This document shows, in pieces, positions 16,008-23,733 of a stretch of 40,290 nt of DNA; position 1 is the stretch's first letter; the number at the start of each line of letters is the position of its first letter. The position numbers and the translations under genes were made by a program. The stretch lies in NCBI GenBank assembly GCA_016192845.1, contig JACPTI010000005.1, forward strand, positions 1 to 40,290. Reading direction: 5' to 3'. Source of the DNA: Acidobacteriota bacterium. Lineage in GTDB: Bacteria > Acidobacteriota > Vicinamibacteria > Vicinamibacterales > UBA2999. Under the pieces are notes generated by a model. The model had not been told where the DNA came from. It saw only the letters and a list, made by a program, of their open reading frames with translations, and ran no database searches.

Positions 16008-16697
16008 TCAGCGCGTGTAGCGGGTCAGCGTTTCCAACCAGAGCGGCACGGGCGCGGGCGTGCCGGGCGGCGCGCCGAAGATAATCTGCTTCGTCTCGAG
16101 CCGCTTGCCGTAGAAGCGCTCGTTGGCATCGCGGTCGGGCCGCACGGTGCTGCCGTTCACGGTGACGCCGGCGAAGAGCCCGCGCGCTCGCGAGTAGCTG
16201 AGGATCGCGGCCCGGAGCTGCACGTCGGTCGCCGCCTTGGCGTCGCGGCCCACCGGTCCCGCCGCCACCGACGCGTCCGCGCCCAGCGTGAATTGGTTCG
16301 AGATGAGGTTCTCGAGGCCGCGCCGATTGTTGATCACGAGGATGATGTCGGCGGCCTGGCCCCCGATCTGCAGGCCGAAGCTGCCGCCGGTGAGCGTGAG
16401 AAATCCCGGAGCCGACCAGCCGCCCTCGGTCCGCGCGCTGATGATGCCGCGCCCGCGCATGCCGCCCACAATGAAGCCGGCGCGCACGGTGCTGGGGAAG
16501 ATGGCGACCGCTTCGGCCTTTCCGAGGATCGCCCTCGGAATCGCCTTGTCCTCGGCCATCATGATCTCGCCGAAGACGGTGGCGGCCTCGCGGACCCGGC
16601 GGGCTTCCTCGGATTCCTGCCGCGCCCCTGGGGCAGCGGACAAACCCATCAGTACGGCCGCAGCCATCGCCGCGGCCATTCGCTGCCGTTTCCTCAT
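16008..16697 (-). CDS. SYLF-domain (Ysc84-like) lipid-binding protein, exported
   Basis: This 229-residue protein has a signal peptide (MRKRQRMAAAMAAAVLMGLS, ending near PGARQ) and then a SYLF domain: EARRVREAATVFGEIM, IPRAILGKAEAVAIFPSTVR, AGFIVGGMRGRGIISART, GFLTLTGGSFGLQIGGQAAD. SYLF proteins bind phosphoinositides in eukaryotes; bacterial exported members are of unknown function. It sits 3 bases downstream of the DUF1501 gene on the same strand, so it is probably co-transcribed, although the functional link is unclear. Confidence 0.85.
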   Translation of the reverse strand: MRKRQRMAAAMAAAVLMGLSAAPGARQESEEARRVREAATVFGEIMMAEDKAIPRAILGKAEAVAIFPSTVRAGFIVGGMRGRGIISARTEGGWSAPGFLTLTGGSFGLQIGGQAADIILVINNRRGLENLISNQFTLGADASVAAGPVGRDAKAATDVQLRAAILSYSRARGLFAGVTVNGSTVRPDRDANERFYGKRLETKQIIFGAPPGTPAPVPLWLETLTRYTR

Positions 16698-16700
16698 AGC

Positions 16701-17966
16701 TTAGATGATAGCCGGAACGCCCTGCCGGAAATTGCCGCCGAGAATCGCCACCGAGTCGGCGCCCAGCCAGCCGTCGAGCACCCTGGCGTACACCGCCCGG
16801 AAGTCCGTTTCGTGCCGGACGTCGGCGCCGCCGTTTTCGAGCGTCGCGTTGGCCGGGTTCGGGTCGAGCGAGGCGGCGGTCCCGTAGATGCCGCCGCGCA
16901 CCGCGCCGCCGATCGCCATCATCACGCCCGCGGCGCCATGGTCGGTCCCCTGGCTGCCGTTCTCGGTAATCCGGCGGCCGAACTCGGAGAACTGGAGGAT
17001 CAGGGTATCGTTCAGCAACCCCTGATTGCGCAGGTCGGTGTAGAACGCCAGCAGGCCGTTGCTGAAGGTGGCCATCAACGTCGCGTACGCGCCGCCGCCG
17101 GCGTTTCCCTGGCCGGCGTGCGTGTCGAACCCGCCGGTCTGGACCCAGAACACGCGCGTGCCGATGCCGCGGACGATCGACGCGGCCACCGTGCGCAGCG
17201 CCTGCGCGAACCCGTTGTTCGGGTACGTCACCGTCGGGACGTACGAGTTGACCGAGCCGACGCGGTCCAGCGTGTCGAGCGCGCCCCGGATCGATCCGTT
17301 GACGAACGACAGGTGCGGCCGGTCGACCGGTACGTGCGAGGCGATTCGGGTGGCCGCGAGCCGCTCGTTCTGCGCTTCGACGCCGCCGTTCGGGCTGGCC
17401 AGGCTGTAGGTGCGCGCGTCCGGGATCGCCGGCACGGCGACCGTACGGGCGACGAGCGCGCGCGGCGTTTCGCGGGTTGCGTTCCAGCCCGACAGCGTGT
17501 CGACCGGCCCGGGCAGCGTGTCGAGGTACCGGCCGAGCCAGCCGAGCCCCGACGTGGTGTCCGGGTTGGCGGTCCCCCAGATGTCGGTGCCCTGAAAATG
17601 CGAGCGGCTCGAGTTCGGGTACCCCGTCCGCTGCACGACGGCGAGGCGGCCTTCGTTGAACATGGTGTGCAGGCCGGTGAGCCGCGGGTGCAACCCGAGC
17701 GCTTTGCGACTGGAGTCGCTGCCGATCTGCAGGACCTGCCCCGCGGGAACGGCAATTGCCGGACGGCGGCTGAAATAGAACAGGTCCTGATACGGAACGA
17801 CCGTGTTGAGCGCGTCGTTGCCGCCGCTGAGGTACACCACGACGAGGTTCCGGCTCCGCGCGCCCTGCGCGAGGGCGATATCGCTCAGGAAGGCGGGCGC
17901 CGTGAAGCTGACGGTGAACGCCGCCACGCCGTCACGGAGGAACTCGCGTCGGGAGATCTGTGCCAT
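16701..17966 (-). CDS. DUF1501 family protein with Tat signal
   Basis: This 421-residue protein begins MAQISRREFLRDGVAAFTVS, a twin-arginine signal, so it is exported folded. The body carries DUF1501 (sulfatase-like fold) motifs: RNLVVVYLSGGNDALNTVVP near the start, GLHPRLTGLHTMFNEGRLAV, WVQTGGFDTHAGQGN, and ILQFSEFGRRITENGSQGTD then HGAAGVMMAIGGAVRGGIYG. The Asp, His and Thr/Ser positions resemble alkaline-phosphatase-like metal sites. The start at 17966 is preferred because the Tat motif follows directly. It lies 7 bases after the DUF1800 gene; the two families are habitual partners. Their biochemical function has not been established. Confidence 0.9.
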   Translation of the reverse strand: MAQISRREFLRDGVAAFTVSFTAPAFLSDIALAQGARSRNLVVVYLSGGNDALNTVVPYQDLFYFSRRPAIAVPAGQVLQIGSDSSRKALGLHPRLTGLHTMFNEGRLAVVQRTGYPNSSRSHFQGTDIWGTANPDTTSGLGWLGRYLDTLPGPVDTLSGWNATRETPRALVARTVAVPAIPDARTYSLASPNGGVEAQNERLAATRIASHVPVDRPHLSFVNGSIRGALDTLDRVGSVNSYVPTVTYPNNGFAQALRTVAASIVRGIGTRVFWVQTGGFDTHAGQGNAGGGAYATLMATFSNGLLAFYTDLRNQGLLNDTLILQFSEFGRRITENGSQGTDHGAAGVMMAIGGAVRGGIYGTAASLDPNPANATLENGGADVRHETDFRAVYARVLDGWLGADSVAILGGNFRQGVPAII

Positions 17967-17973
17967 CAGCGCC

Positions 17974-19407
17974 TCATACAAACTGATACTCAGACGACCC
18001 GACGACCAGCCGGGCGAGGCCGGCCGCCTTGGCGTTGACCTGCGCATCCGACCCGGTCCACGGGGCGGTGTTGACGTACGACAGGAGCTCACGGTACGGG
18101 CCGAGCTCGAACGGCGCCGGCGTCAGCCGCTCGAAGAGGAAGAAGTCCAGGAGCTGCTCTGGCGTGACGCGCGATCCAGCGGTGGCCCTGGCGAGATTGA
18201 ACCGCTGGTTGGCGGCCAGCGTCGCGGCGAAGTTCATCCGCGCGAGCATCGTGCCCGTCGAAAACCAGCCCGGCCCCAGCTCCCAGCCGGCCACGTCGGG
18301 CGGCTCGAACAGCGTCTGCCCCATGTTCGTCAGCGGGGTGCGCGCGGCATCCACCGAGAAGCCGGCCCACCCGACCTCGCGAATCGCACGAACCACGAAC
18401 TCGACCGGCCAGCAGTAGCGCGTGAACCAGACGTCCGGATCGTTGAACCAGTGCGAGCGGAGGATGTACCGGACGACCGGCTTCATCTCGGTGTTCCGCA
18501 GGTATTCGCTCGCCACCCCTTCGACGAACTCCGGGTCCGCGGGACGCAGGTCGGTCACGAAGAAGTTCCAGAGCTTGCGCGCCAGCCGCCGCGCGGTTTC
18601 GGGGTGCCGCGCCAGCGCGGTGATGAAATCGATGCCGTCCTGCATGCCGTCGGCTGCCGACCGCGCCGGAATCGTCCGGCCGCCGTCGCTGTAGATCGGA
18701 AACGTGAACGTCTTCGCCGACGTGTCGTGCTGGTTCGCGTTGTAGAAGAACTCGTAGGACGTGGCCGGGTCGTTGTTGTTGCCGTTCGCCGGAACCCGCT
18801 GCAGGTTCCACCCGGTGAACACGCGGGCCGCGGCGTACACGTCCTGCTCCGTGTAATGGCCCACGCCCCACGTGAACAGCTCCATGATCTCGCGCGCGAA
18901 GTTCTCCTGCGGCCGGGCGCGGAAGTTCGTCCGCCCGTCGAGCCACACCACCATCGCGGGATCGCGGGCGACCTCCATCAGCAGGGTGCGGAAGTTGCCG
19001 AGCGCGTGCTGCCGGAACAGCTCGATCTGCCCCGCCATCATCTTCGTCGCTTGCAGCCCGCCGGCGAAGCCGGCGACCTTGCTGTACGCGGTCGCGAAGT
19101 GGTTGTGCCAGAAGAGCGCCATCTTCTCCTGCAGCGGGCGCTCGGAATGCACCATCCGGAACAGCCACCGCTGGCGTGCGTCTTCGATATTGGTGTTCGG
19201 CGAGAATTGGCCGCCCCGCGTGGTGACGCTGACGTGGTCGCTCCGCCCGATGCGCGAATCGACATCGTCGGGCTGCCGCTGGTACTCAACCAGGAAGTCG
19301 ACGACGGATGAGAGGGGAGTTTCGTCGAAGCGATTGAGATCCGTGGCGCTCGGCCCGAATGCCGCCCGTCGAAGCAGATGTTCGCCCTGCCAGTTCTCTC
19401 GCGCCAT
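17974..19407 (-). CDS. DUF1800 family protein
   Basis: This 477-residue protein of the DUF1800 family is the usual upstream partner of DUF1501. Motifs include LLRRAAFGPSATDLNRF at the start, EKMALFWHNHFATAYSKV, MVVWLDGRTNFRARPQENFA with REIMELFTWGVGHYTEQDVY, ARVFTGWNLQRVP, and PPDVAGWELGPGWFSTGTM. No clear signal peptide is seen with the chosen start. ATG 19407 fits the family beginning. A minus-strand TACAAT (19431-19436) 23 bases upstream could be the -10 box of the DUF1800-DUF1501-SYLF operon. Confidence 0.88.
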   Translation of the reverse strand: MARENWQGEHLLRRAAFGPSATDLNRFDETPLSSVVDFLVEYQRQPDDVDSRIGRSDHVSVTTRGGQFSPNTNIEDARQRWLFRMVHSERPLQEKMALFWHNHFATAYSKVAGFAGGLQATKMMAGQIELFRQHALGNFRTLLMEVARDPAMVVWLDGRTNFRARPQENFAREIMELFTWGVGHYTEQDVYAAARVFTGWNLQRVPANGNNNDPATSYEFFYNANQHDTSAKTFTFPIYSDGGRTIPARSAADGMQDGIDFITALARHPETARRLARKLWNFFVTDLRPADPEFVEGVASEYLRNTEMKPVVRYILRSHWFNDPDVWFTRYCWPVEFVVRAIREVGWAGFSVDAARTPLTNMGQTLFEPPDVAGWELGPGWFSTGTMLARMNFAATLAANQRFNLARATAGSRVTPEQLLDFFLFERLTPAPFELGPYRELLSYVNTAPWTGSDAQVNAKAAGLARLVVGSSEYQFV

Positions 19408-19430
19408 ACGGATACCCCGGGGAGAAGCAA

Positions 19431-19535
19431 ATTGTATGCGCAACGGTCCGCGCGAACGAGGCGAATATTCCGCGACCAGCGTCATTGCGGTTCTGCCGCG
19501 CGGATTACGTTTTCGTGTCGAGGCGCTGCTACAAT
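19431..19535. promoter_or_regulatory. Divergent -10 boxes between DUF1800 and VOC genes
   Basis: TACAAT occurs on the minus strand at 19431-19436 (23 bases before the DUF1800 ATG) and on the plus strand at 19530-19535 (19 bases before the VOC ATG). Each would give a transcript with only a short leader. No convincing -35 box is visible at either. Confidence 0.4.
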
Positions 19536-19554
19536 CGCACCGCTCGATTTCACC

Positions 19555-20085
19555 ATGGCGCGCAAACGACACACCACTCGGGTTCGCCGGCGTACCCGAC
19601 GTCCTGCGGTCCGCCGGACGCGAGCGTCCGCGCCTCGCCTGCGCATTCCCGCACCGGCGTCCACCGCCAGGCGGCCGTCGCCGGCCGACAGCGGCCTCGC
19701 GCCGAGCATGCAGGCGATCAACAGTTATCTGGCGGTCGCCAACGTCGCGGCATCGGTCGAGTTTCTCGAGCGGGCGTTCGGATTCACGCGCGGCGTCGTC
19801 TTGACTGACGTCGACGGCCAGCTCCGCTACGCCGAGATGTGCCACCGCGACTCGGTGGTGATGCTGATTCGGAAGGGGGACGCGACGGCCGCGACGAGCG
19901 GCATCGCGGCGCTCTACACCTACGTCGACGACGTGGATCGCGCGCTGGCGCGGGCGCGGCAGGCGGGCGCCGGAGTGGAGGAAGCCGAAGACAAGCCGTG
20001 GGGCGACCGCGTGGCGGCCGTCACCGATCCGGACGGCTACCGGTGGGTGCTCGCCACGTTCAAGAAGCTGGCGCCGTTCTCCTAG
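19555..20085 (+). CDS. VOC (glyoxalase/bleomycin-resistance fold) protein with basic N-terminal tail
   Basis: From about residue 52 this 176-residue protein is a vicinal-oxygen-chelate domain: MQAINSYLAVANVAASVEFL, then AALYTYVDDVDRALARARQA, KPWGDRVAAVTDPDGYRWVL. The pattern fits the PhnB-like/glyoxalase-like group. The first 50 residues are an Arg/Pro-rich tail (MARKRHTTRVRRRTRRPAV) with no homology that I recognise. An internal ATG at 19708 would remove it, but the TACAAT box upstream supports 19555. The stop TAG is the first triplet of a TAGCCGG heptamer array. The substrate is unknown. Confidence 0.75.
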   Translation: MARKRHTTRVRRRTRRPAVRRTRASAPRLRIPAPASTARRPSPADSGLAPSMQAINSYLAVANVAASVEFLERAFGFTRGVVLTDVDGQLRYAEMCHRDSVVMLIRKGDATAATSGIAALYTYVDDVDRALARARQAGAGVEEAEDKPWGDRVAAVTDPDGYRWVLATFKKLAPFS

Positions 20086-20165
20086 CCGGTAGCCGGTAGC
20101 CGGTAGCCGGTAGCCGGTAGCCGGTAGCTGGTAGCTGGTAGCTGGTAGCTGGTAGCTGGTAGCGG
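20083..20165 (+). repeat. Heptamer tandem array (TAGCCGG)n(TAGCTGG)n starting at the VOC stop codon
   Basis: There are about six copies of TAGCCGG followed by about five copies of TAGCTGG. The first TAG is the stop codon of the VOC gene. Because 7 is not a multiple of 3, TAG appears in all three plus-strand frames. The reverse strand is stop-free. The same family, inverted, lies at 21631-21797. Confidence 0.95.
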
Positions 20166-20247
20166 CAACAGAATACTAGACGGGGAACCTGTCAAGCGTG
20201 TTGTGGTCTGGACAAGCCGGCAACGGTGACGACGAGGATGGCGACCA

Positions 20248-20940
20248 TCACTGCTGGCGCAGCGTGCCGAGACGTGCGCGATCCTCGTCGAGCCGCTCCC
20301 GTATGCGCTCCTTGTAATCGGGGCAGTCCTCGTCATAGCAGTTGCGCTCACCTGGACAAGAAGTCCCAGTCCACTGAATACGGCTTGGCGTCTCGTCGAC
20401 CTTGACGATCTCCCAACAGAACTCAGTCAACCTCCACGGTGTGCTCGGGAAAACGTCTCGGTAGGTAGTCCAGCCAGTTATGTACAAGCGTTCCCCATTC
20501 AACGCTCTCCGCACGTAGTCGATTGGAATGATGCCGCGAGTATTGGTCGCACCCATTGGCCCAATAGCGGTGAGGGATGGGTCTTGGGTGGCGATCGTGA
20601 TGGGTGTGTTTAGCGGAAGTTCGCCCGGATATGTACCCCACCCAATTCTGGAACTTGTGTTCAGGGCTGGCGTTGTGCCGCTATTGGTCCATGGGACTTC
20701 GATACGCACGGCTGTGGCGACCCCGCCCTCAACTATTACCGTGCCAGTCTCAACGCGGCCGACATTGACATAAGCTCGTTGAATCGCTTGGGTCGTTCTA
20801 TTCGTCTCACTGGTTACGCCGTACAACAAGAACGTAAAGATCGCGATAGCGATGGTGGCTATGGCCGTCCACGCCCCAGTCGTGTCTTGTCTGAACCATC
20901 GGCGAATCCACTTAGCAAAAGCCTGAAGTCTCTTATTCAT
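20248..20940 (-). CDS. Hypothetical single-pass membrane protein
   Basis: I do not recognise this 230-residue protein. It has a basic N-terminus (MNKRLQAFAKWIRRWFRQDT), one membrane helix (ATIAIAIFTFLLYGV), and then an outward domain of about 180 residues. That domain contains a VPWTNSGTTPALN segment and a C-terminal region with several Cys (TSCPGERNCYDEDCPDY), suggesting disulfides or a metal site. Base composition is clearly lower in GC than the surrounding genes, and codon use is less biased. It lies between two inverted heptamer arrays with a possible transposase remnant and an S23-type gene, so it was probably acquired by transfer. Confidence 0.6.
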   Translation of the reverse strand: MNKRLQAFAKWIRRWFRQDTTGAWTAIATIAIAIFTFLLYGVTSETNRTTQAIQRAYVNVGRVETGTVIVEGGVATAVRIEVPWTNSGTTPALNTSSRIGWGTYPGELPLNTPITIATQDPSLTAIGPMGATNTRGIIPIDYVRRALNGERLYITGWTTYRDVFPSTPWRLTEFCWEIVKVDETPSRIQWTGTSCPGERNCYDEDCPDYKERIRERLDEDRARLGTLRQQ

Positions 20941-20993
20941 GCACTGACCTTCTTGCTCTCAGCCGTACCCATGTTGATCGGCCTAGACTTGGC

Positions 20994-21104
20994 CTAGACT
21001 GGTCAGCGCATCGTAGGTGAGCCGCTTGCCGACGATGGCGCTGATGACGGCGCTGAATCGTGTCGCGTCTGCGTCCTTCCGGTTGTTGCCGCCGATAGCT
21101 CGTG
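20994..21104 (-). pseudogene. Possible 3' remnant of an IS1595-like transposase
   Basis: A short open stretch of 36 codons ends at TAG 20994-20996 and reads GGNNRKDADATRFSAVISAI followed by VGKRLTYDALTSLGQV. The GKRLTY ending resembles C-termini of IS1595-family transposases as I remember them. Upstream the frame dissolves into degenerate heptamer-like sequence. A near-tandem duplication of GGCCTAGACT (20980-20989 and 20991-21000) overlaps its end. The rest of 20941-21130 holds nothing else recognisable. Confidence 0.3.
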
Positions 21105-21130
21105 GCCGGCAGCCGGTAGCGACGCTGCCC

Positions 21131-21499
21131 TTATTCGTACGGCTGCATCGATTCGATGAGGCCGTTCAGCATTTTGCCGATCTCGGCGGTCCGATTGGCC
21201 AGACGTTCGTAGTCCTGCTGTGTCAGGAATCCGAGACGCCGTGCGATTTCGAGCTGCACCTCCACCTCGCCTTGCGATCCAAGCGCGACGTCCAGGCAAT
21301 GAAGGTAGACTCGCTGTCGCTTGCGCCGCCGACCTTCTCCGATGTTCGACGGAATCGAAACGGCAGCGCGTCGCATCTGGGCGCTCAGTCCGAAACGCTC
21401 TTCGGTTGGGAACCGCGATGTCACACGATACATGTCTTCGACGAGCTCCATTGCCTGCTGCCACACTTTGAGATCGCGGAATGACCCTGTCTGCGTCAT
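21131..21499 (-). CDS. Four-helix bundle protein (23S rRNA-intervening-sequence/S23 family)
   Basis: This 122-residue protein starts FRDLKVWQQAMELVEDMYRV, then FGLSAQMRRAAVSIPSNIGE with GRRRKRQRVYLHCLDVALGS, the hallmark of the four-helix bundle family TIGR02436. Such proteins are encoded in 23S rRNA intervening sequences of spirochaetes and widely as free genes. Their function is unknown. The length is normal, so it may be intact. It lies in the lower-GC island between the heptamer arrays, and such genes are often found with repeats and mobile DNA. Confidence 0.9.
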   Translation of the reverse strand: MTQTGSFRDLKVWQQAMELVEDMYRVTSRFPTEERFGLSAQMRRAAVSIPSNIGEGRRRKRQRVYLHCLDVALGSQGEVEVQLEIARRLGFLTQQDYERLANRTAEIGKMLNGLIESMQPYE

Positions 21500-21602
21500 G
21501 GCACGCGGCCCTCATGCACAACGCATGCACACGCGATTTGCTCGGGAATTCGCAAAGACGAATCTGCGGTGCGACGAAAATGCAGTGCCTGGAGGATGGC
21601 AG

Positions 21603-21621
21603 GGTGGCAAATTCTGCCACC
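21603..21621. repeat. Short palindrome GGTGGCA-AATTC-TGCCACC
   Basis: A perfect 7-base stem with a 5-base AT-rich loop lies just before the second heptamer array. The core (GCAAATTCTGC) resembles the GCAGAAATT elements in the leaders at 32608 and 34447. The interval 21500-21630 otherwise shows no gene. Confidence 0.6.
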
Positions 21622-21630
21622 TGGCCTCGA

Positions 21631-21797
21631 GCTACAGGCTACCGGCGACCGGCCGCCGGCTACAGGCTACTGGCTAGAGTTCCTACCAGCTACCGGCTAC
21701 CAGCTACCGGCTACCAGCTACCGGCTACCGGCTACCGGCTACCGGCTACCAGCTACCGGCTACCAGCTACCAGCTACCGGCTACCGGCTACCAGCTA
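21631..21797 (-). repeat. Heptamer array, minus orientation, running into the bshA stop codon
   Basis: On the plus strand this reads as CTACCGG/CTACCAG units, with a degenerate part (21631-21690) and a regular part (21691-21797). On the minus strand it is TAGCCGG/TAGCTGG. It enters the bshA reading frame over its last codons and supplies its TAG stop. With the 20083-20165 array it forms an inverted pair around the 1.5-kb lower-GC island. Confidence 0.95.
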
Positions 21798-22923
21798 GCC
21801 TGAGATAGCACGCCTCGTACATCGGCACCACGCGCTCCACACAGAAGTGCACCCGGACGCGGCGGCACGCCGCGGTGGCGATCGCCTCGTGCCGCGCCTC
21901 GTCTGTCAACAGCATGAGGGCGCTTGCCGCCATCTCGTCGAGCGCCTCCGGCGGGTGCAGGAAGCCGCTCACGCCGTGCTCGATCACCTCGGGCAGGCCG
22001 CCAACGCGCGAGGCGACCACCGGCACTTCGCACGCCATTGCCTCGAGCGCCGCCAGCCCGAAGCTTTCCTGCGCCGACGGCAGCAGGAACAGATCGCTCA
22101 CCGACAGCAGCGGGACGACCTCTTCCTGCGCGCCGACGACGTGGAGGAGCCCGGTGATCCCCAGCTCGCGCGCCACGCGATGCGCCGTTTCCCCCTCGGG
22201 ACCGTCGCCCACGAGCAGCAGCCGCGAGGGCACCGTCCGCCGGATGCGATCGAACACCCGCAGCACGGCATCGATGCGCTTGACCGGCCGGAAGTTGGAG
22301 ACGTGCGTCACGATCTTCACGCGCGGGTCGTCGCCCGCCAGCCGGCGCCGCAGCTCGGGGTGGTGCTGGCGGCGGTGGATCGCGCAGTCCAGGAAGTTCG
22401 GGATGACCGAAATCTCCCGGGTGACGCCGAGCTCCGCATACGTCGACGCGCGGAGGCTCTCCGACACCGCCGTCACCAGATCCGACTGCTCGATCGAGAA
22501 CGCCACGATCCGCGAGTACGACGGGTCGTTGCCCACGAGCGTGATGTCGGTGCCGTGCAGCGTGGTGACGACGCGCGGCGCGGGGCCGTTGCCGGTGGTC
22601 GCCAGCACCTGCCGCGACAGGAACGCCGCCGTCGCGTGTGGCACCGCGTAATGCGCATGAATGATGTCGAGATGGGATTCACGCGCCACTTGCACGATCT
22701 TGTTTGCGAGCGACAGCAGGTACTGCGGCTCCCGGAAGAGGGGATAGGTCGGCGTCAGCACCTGATGGAAGGCGAGCCCGGCCTGGAACTCGCCGAGCCG
22801 GAAGGGCGTCTCCGTGCTGATGAAATGCACCTGATGCCCGCGGCGCGCCAGCGCCTTCCCGAGCTCGGTGGCCACGATGCCGCTGCCGCCCACCGACGCG
22901 TAGCAGACGATGCCGATGTTCAT
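21781..22923 (-). CDS. bshA: N-acetyl-alpha-D-glucosaminyl L-malate synthase BshA
   Basis: This 380-residue GT4 glycosyltransferase carries out the first step of bacillithiol synthesis, joining GlcNAc from UDP-GlcNAc to L-malate. Diagnostic segments are MNIGIVCYASVGGSGIVATE, HVHFIST-like QVHFISTETPFRL, YPLFREPQYLLSLANKIVQV, HAHYAVPHATAAFLSRQ, VTTLHGTDITLVGNDPSY and HVSNFRPVKRIDAV. The GT4 donor site PSAQESFGLAALEAMACEVP is also present. The last codons (LAGSR, stop) come from a heptamer repeat. It is the downstream gene of a bshB1-bshA pair; the ligase bshC is not in the window. Confidence 0.93.
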   Translation of the reverse strand: MNIGIVCYASVGGSGIVATELGKALARRGHQVHFISTETPFRLGEFQAGLAFHQVLTPTYPLFREPQYLLSLANKIVQVARESHLDIIHAHYAVPHATAAFLSRQVLATTGNGPAPRVVTTLHGTDITLVGNDPSYSRIVAFSIEQSDLVTAVSESLRASTYAELGVTREISVIPNFLDCAIHRRQHHPELRRRLAGDDPRVKIVTHVSNFRPVKRIDAVLRVFDRIRRTVPSRLLLVGDGPEGETAHRVARELGITGLLHVVGAQEEVVPLLSVSDLFLLPSAQESFGLAALEAMACEVPVVASRVGGLPEVIEHGVSGFLHPPEALDEMAASALMLLTDEARHEAIATAACRRVRVHFCVERVVPMYEACYLRLAGSR

Positions 22924-22928
22924 CCGCG

Positions 22929-23005
22929 GCAACTCCCACGGCCCAACTCCCAACGCCCAAACGCCACTCGCGAAGTCTTGGGAGTTGGAATTTGGGAGTT
23001 GGCAA
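22929..23005. repeat. TTGGGAG-type inverted repeat between bshB1 and bshA
   Basis: CAACTCCCA units on the left (22929-22960) face TTGGGAGTTGG units on the right (22978-23005), separated by about 20 bases. It fills most of the 96-base gap between bshB1 and bshA. A transcript would fold into a hairpin, which could lower bshA expression relative to bshB1. Confidence 0.8.
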
Positions 23006-23019
23006 TTTCGCCCGTCACC

Positions 23020-23733
23020 TTATTCTCCGGAGAAGAGGTGCCGCCGGACCAGCGGCAGCCGGACGACGACCCCCTCGGCGAACGCGACGCCGATCTGCGC
23101 GCCGAACTGGGCGTCACGGCTTTCGATGAGCTGTTGAAAGCGTGCGCCGGTGAGCCGCGTCGGCACCGCGCCGGCGGCCGTCGGCCTGAACTGACTCGCG
23201 TAGCAGGCGAGCGCGCGGCGCTTCGTCTCGTAGTGGTCGCTCACGTCAACCACGAACGACGGCGGTCCCATCTCGTTGATGAAGTAGTAGCAGACCGCCT
23301 CCGGCTTCCAGGCCTCGCCCGCGGCCGGATACCGCCGCAGCCCCGCGCTGAAGACCGCTTCGGTCAGCAGGTGGCTGGCGGCGACGTGGTCCGGATGCCG
23401 GTCGGACCAGTACGGCAGCGCGACCACCCGCGGCCGCGCGCGGCGGACGAGCTCAGCGGCACGCCGGATGTGGTTCGGGTCGCTCCCGATGCTCCGATCC
23501 GGAATGCGCAGGTTCGCCCGCCAGAGGGCGCCGAGCACCACGCGCGCCTGTTCGCCCTCCGCCAGCCGCTCGTCGACCGTGCCGTTGCTCGCCATCTCGC
23601 CCGCGGTCACGTCGCACAGGCCGACCCGGTGGCCGAGCGCCGCATGCTTGGCCAGCGTCCCGCCGATGCCGATTTCGATGTCATCGGGATGGGGGCCGAA
23701 GGCAAGAAGGTCGACCGGCCCCGGCGGCGTCAT
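23020..23733 (-). CDS. bshB1: Bacillithiol biosynthesis deacetylase BshB1
   Basis: This 237-residue LmbE/PIG-L zinc deacetylase removes the acetyl group from GlcNAc-malate. Zinc motif FGPHPDDIEIGIGG lies at residues 12-25 (His and Asp ligands), and the second site is in YWSDRHPDHVAASHLLTEAV. The BshB1 pattern GHRVGLCDVTAGEMASNGT, DRSIGSDPNHIRRAAELVRR and CYASQF supports the assignment over generic PIG-L. ATG 23733 overlaps the oxidoreductase stop (ATGA); a TTG nine bases upstream is a less likely start. Confidence 0.93.
   Translation of the reverse strand: MTPPGPVDLLAFGPHPDDIEIGIGGTLAKHAALGHRVGLCDVTAGEMASNGTVDERLAEGEQARVVLGALWRANLRIPDRSIGSDPNHIRRAAELVRRARPRVVALPYWSDRHPDHVAASHLLTEAVFSAGLRRYPAAGEAWKPEAVCYYFINEMGPPSFVVDVSDHYETKRRALACYASQFRPTAAGAVPTRLTGARFQQLIESRDAQFGAQIGVAFAEGVVVRLPLVRRHLFSGE

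Noticed and set aside
19555..19707. Arg-rich N-terminal tail of the VOC protein as a signal or DNA-binding domain
   Set aside because: There is no hydrophobic core and no recognised fold; it may simply be a mis-called start, with translation beginning at ATG 19708.
20083..21797. CRISPR array
   Set aside because: Units are 7 bases in direct tandem with no unique spacers, and no cas genes are nearby.
21569..21808. Open frames reading LPATGYRLPATGYQLPATS, resembling a protein with repeated LPXTG sortase motifs
   Set aside because: They are the stop-free strand of the heptamer array. There is no start with a ribosome site and no other protein sequence, and the same pattern recurs at every array.
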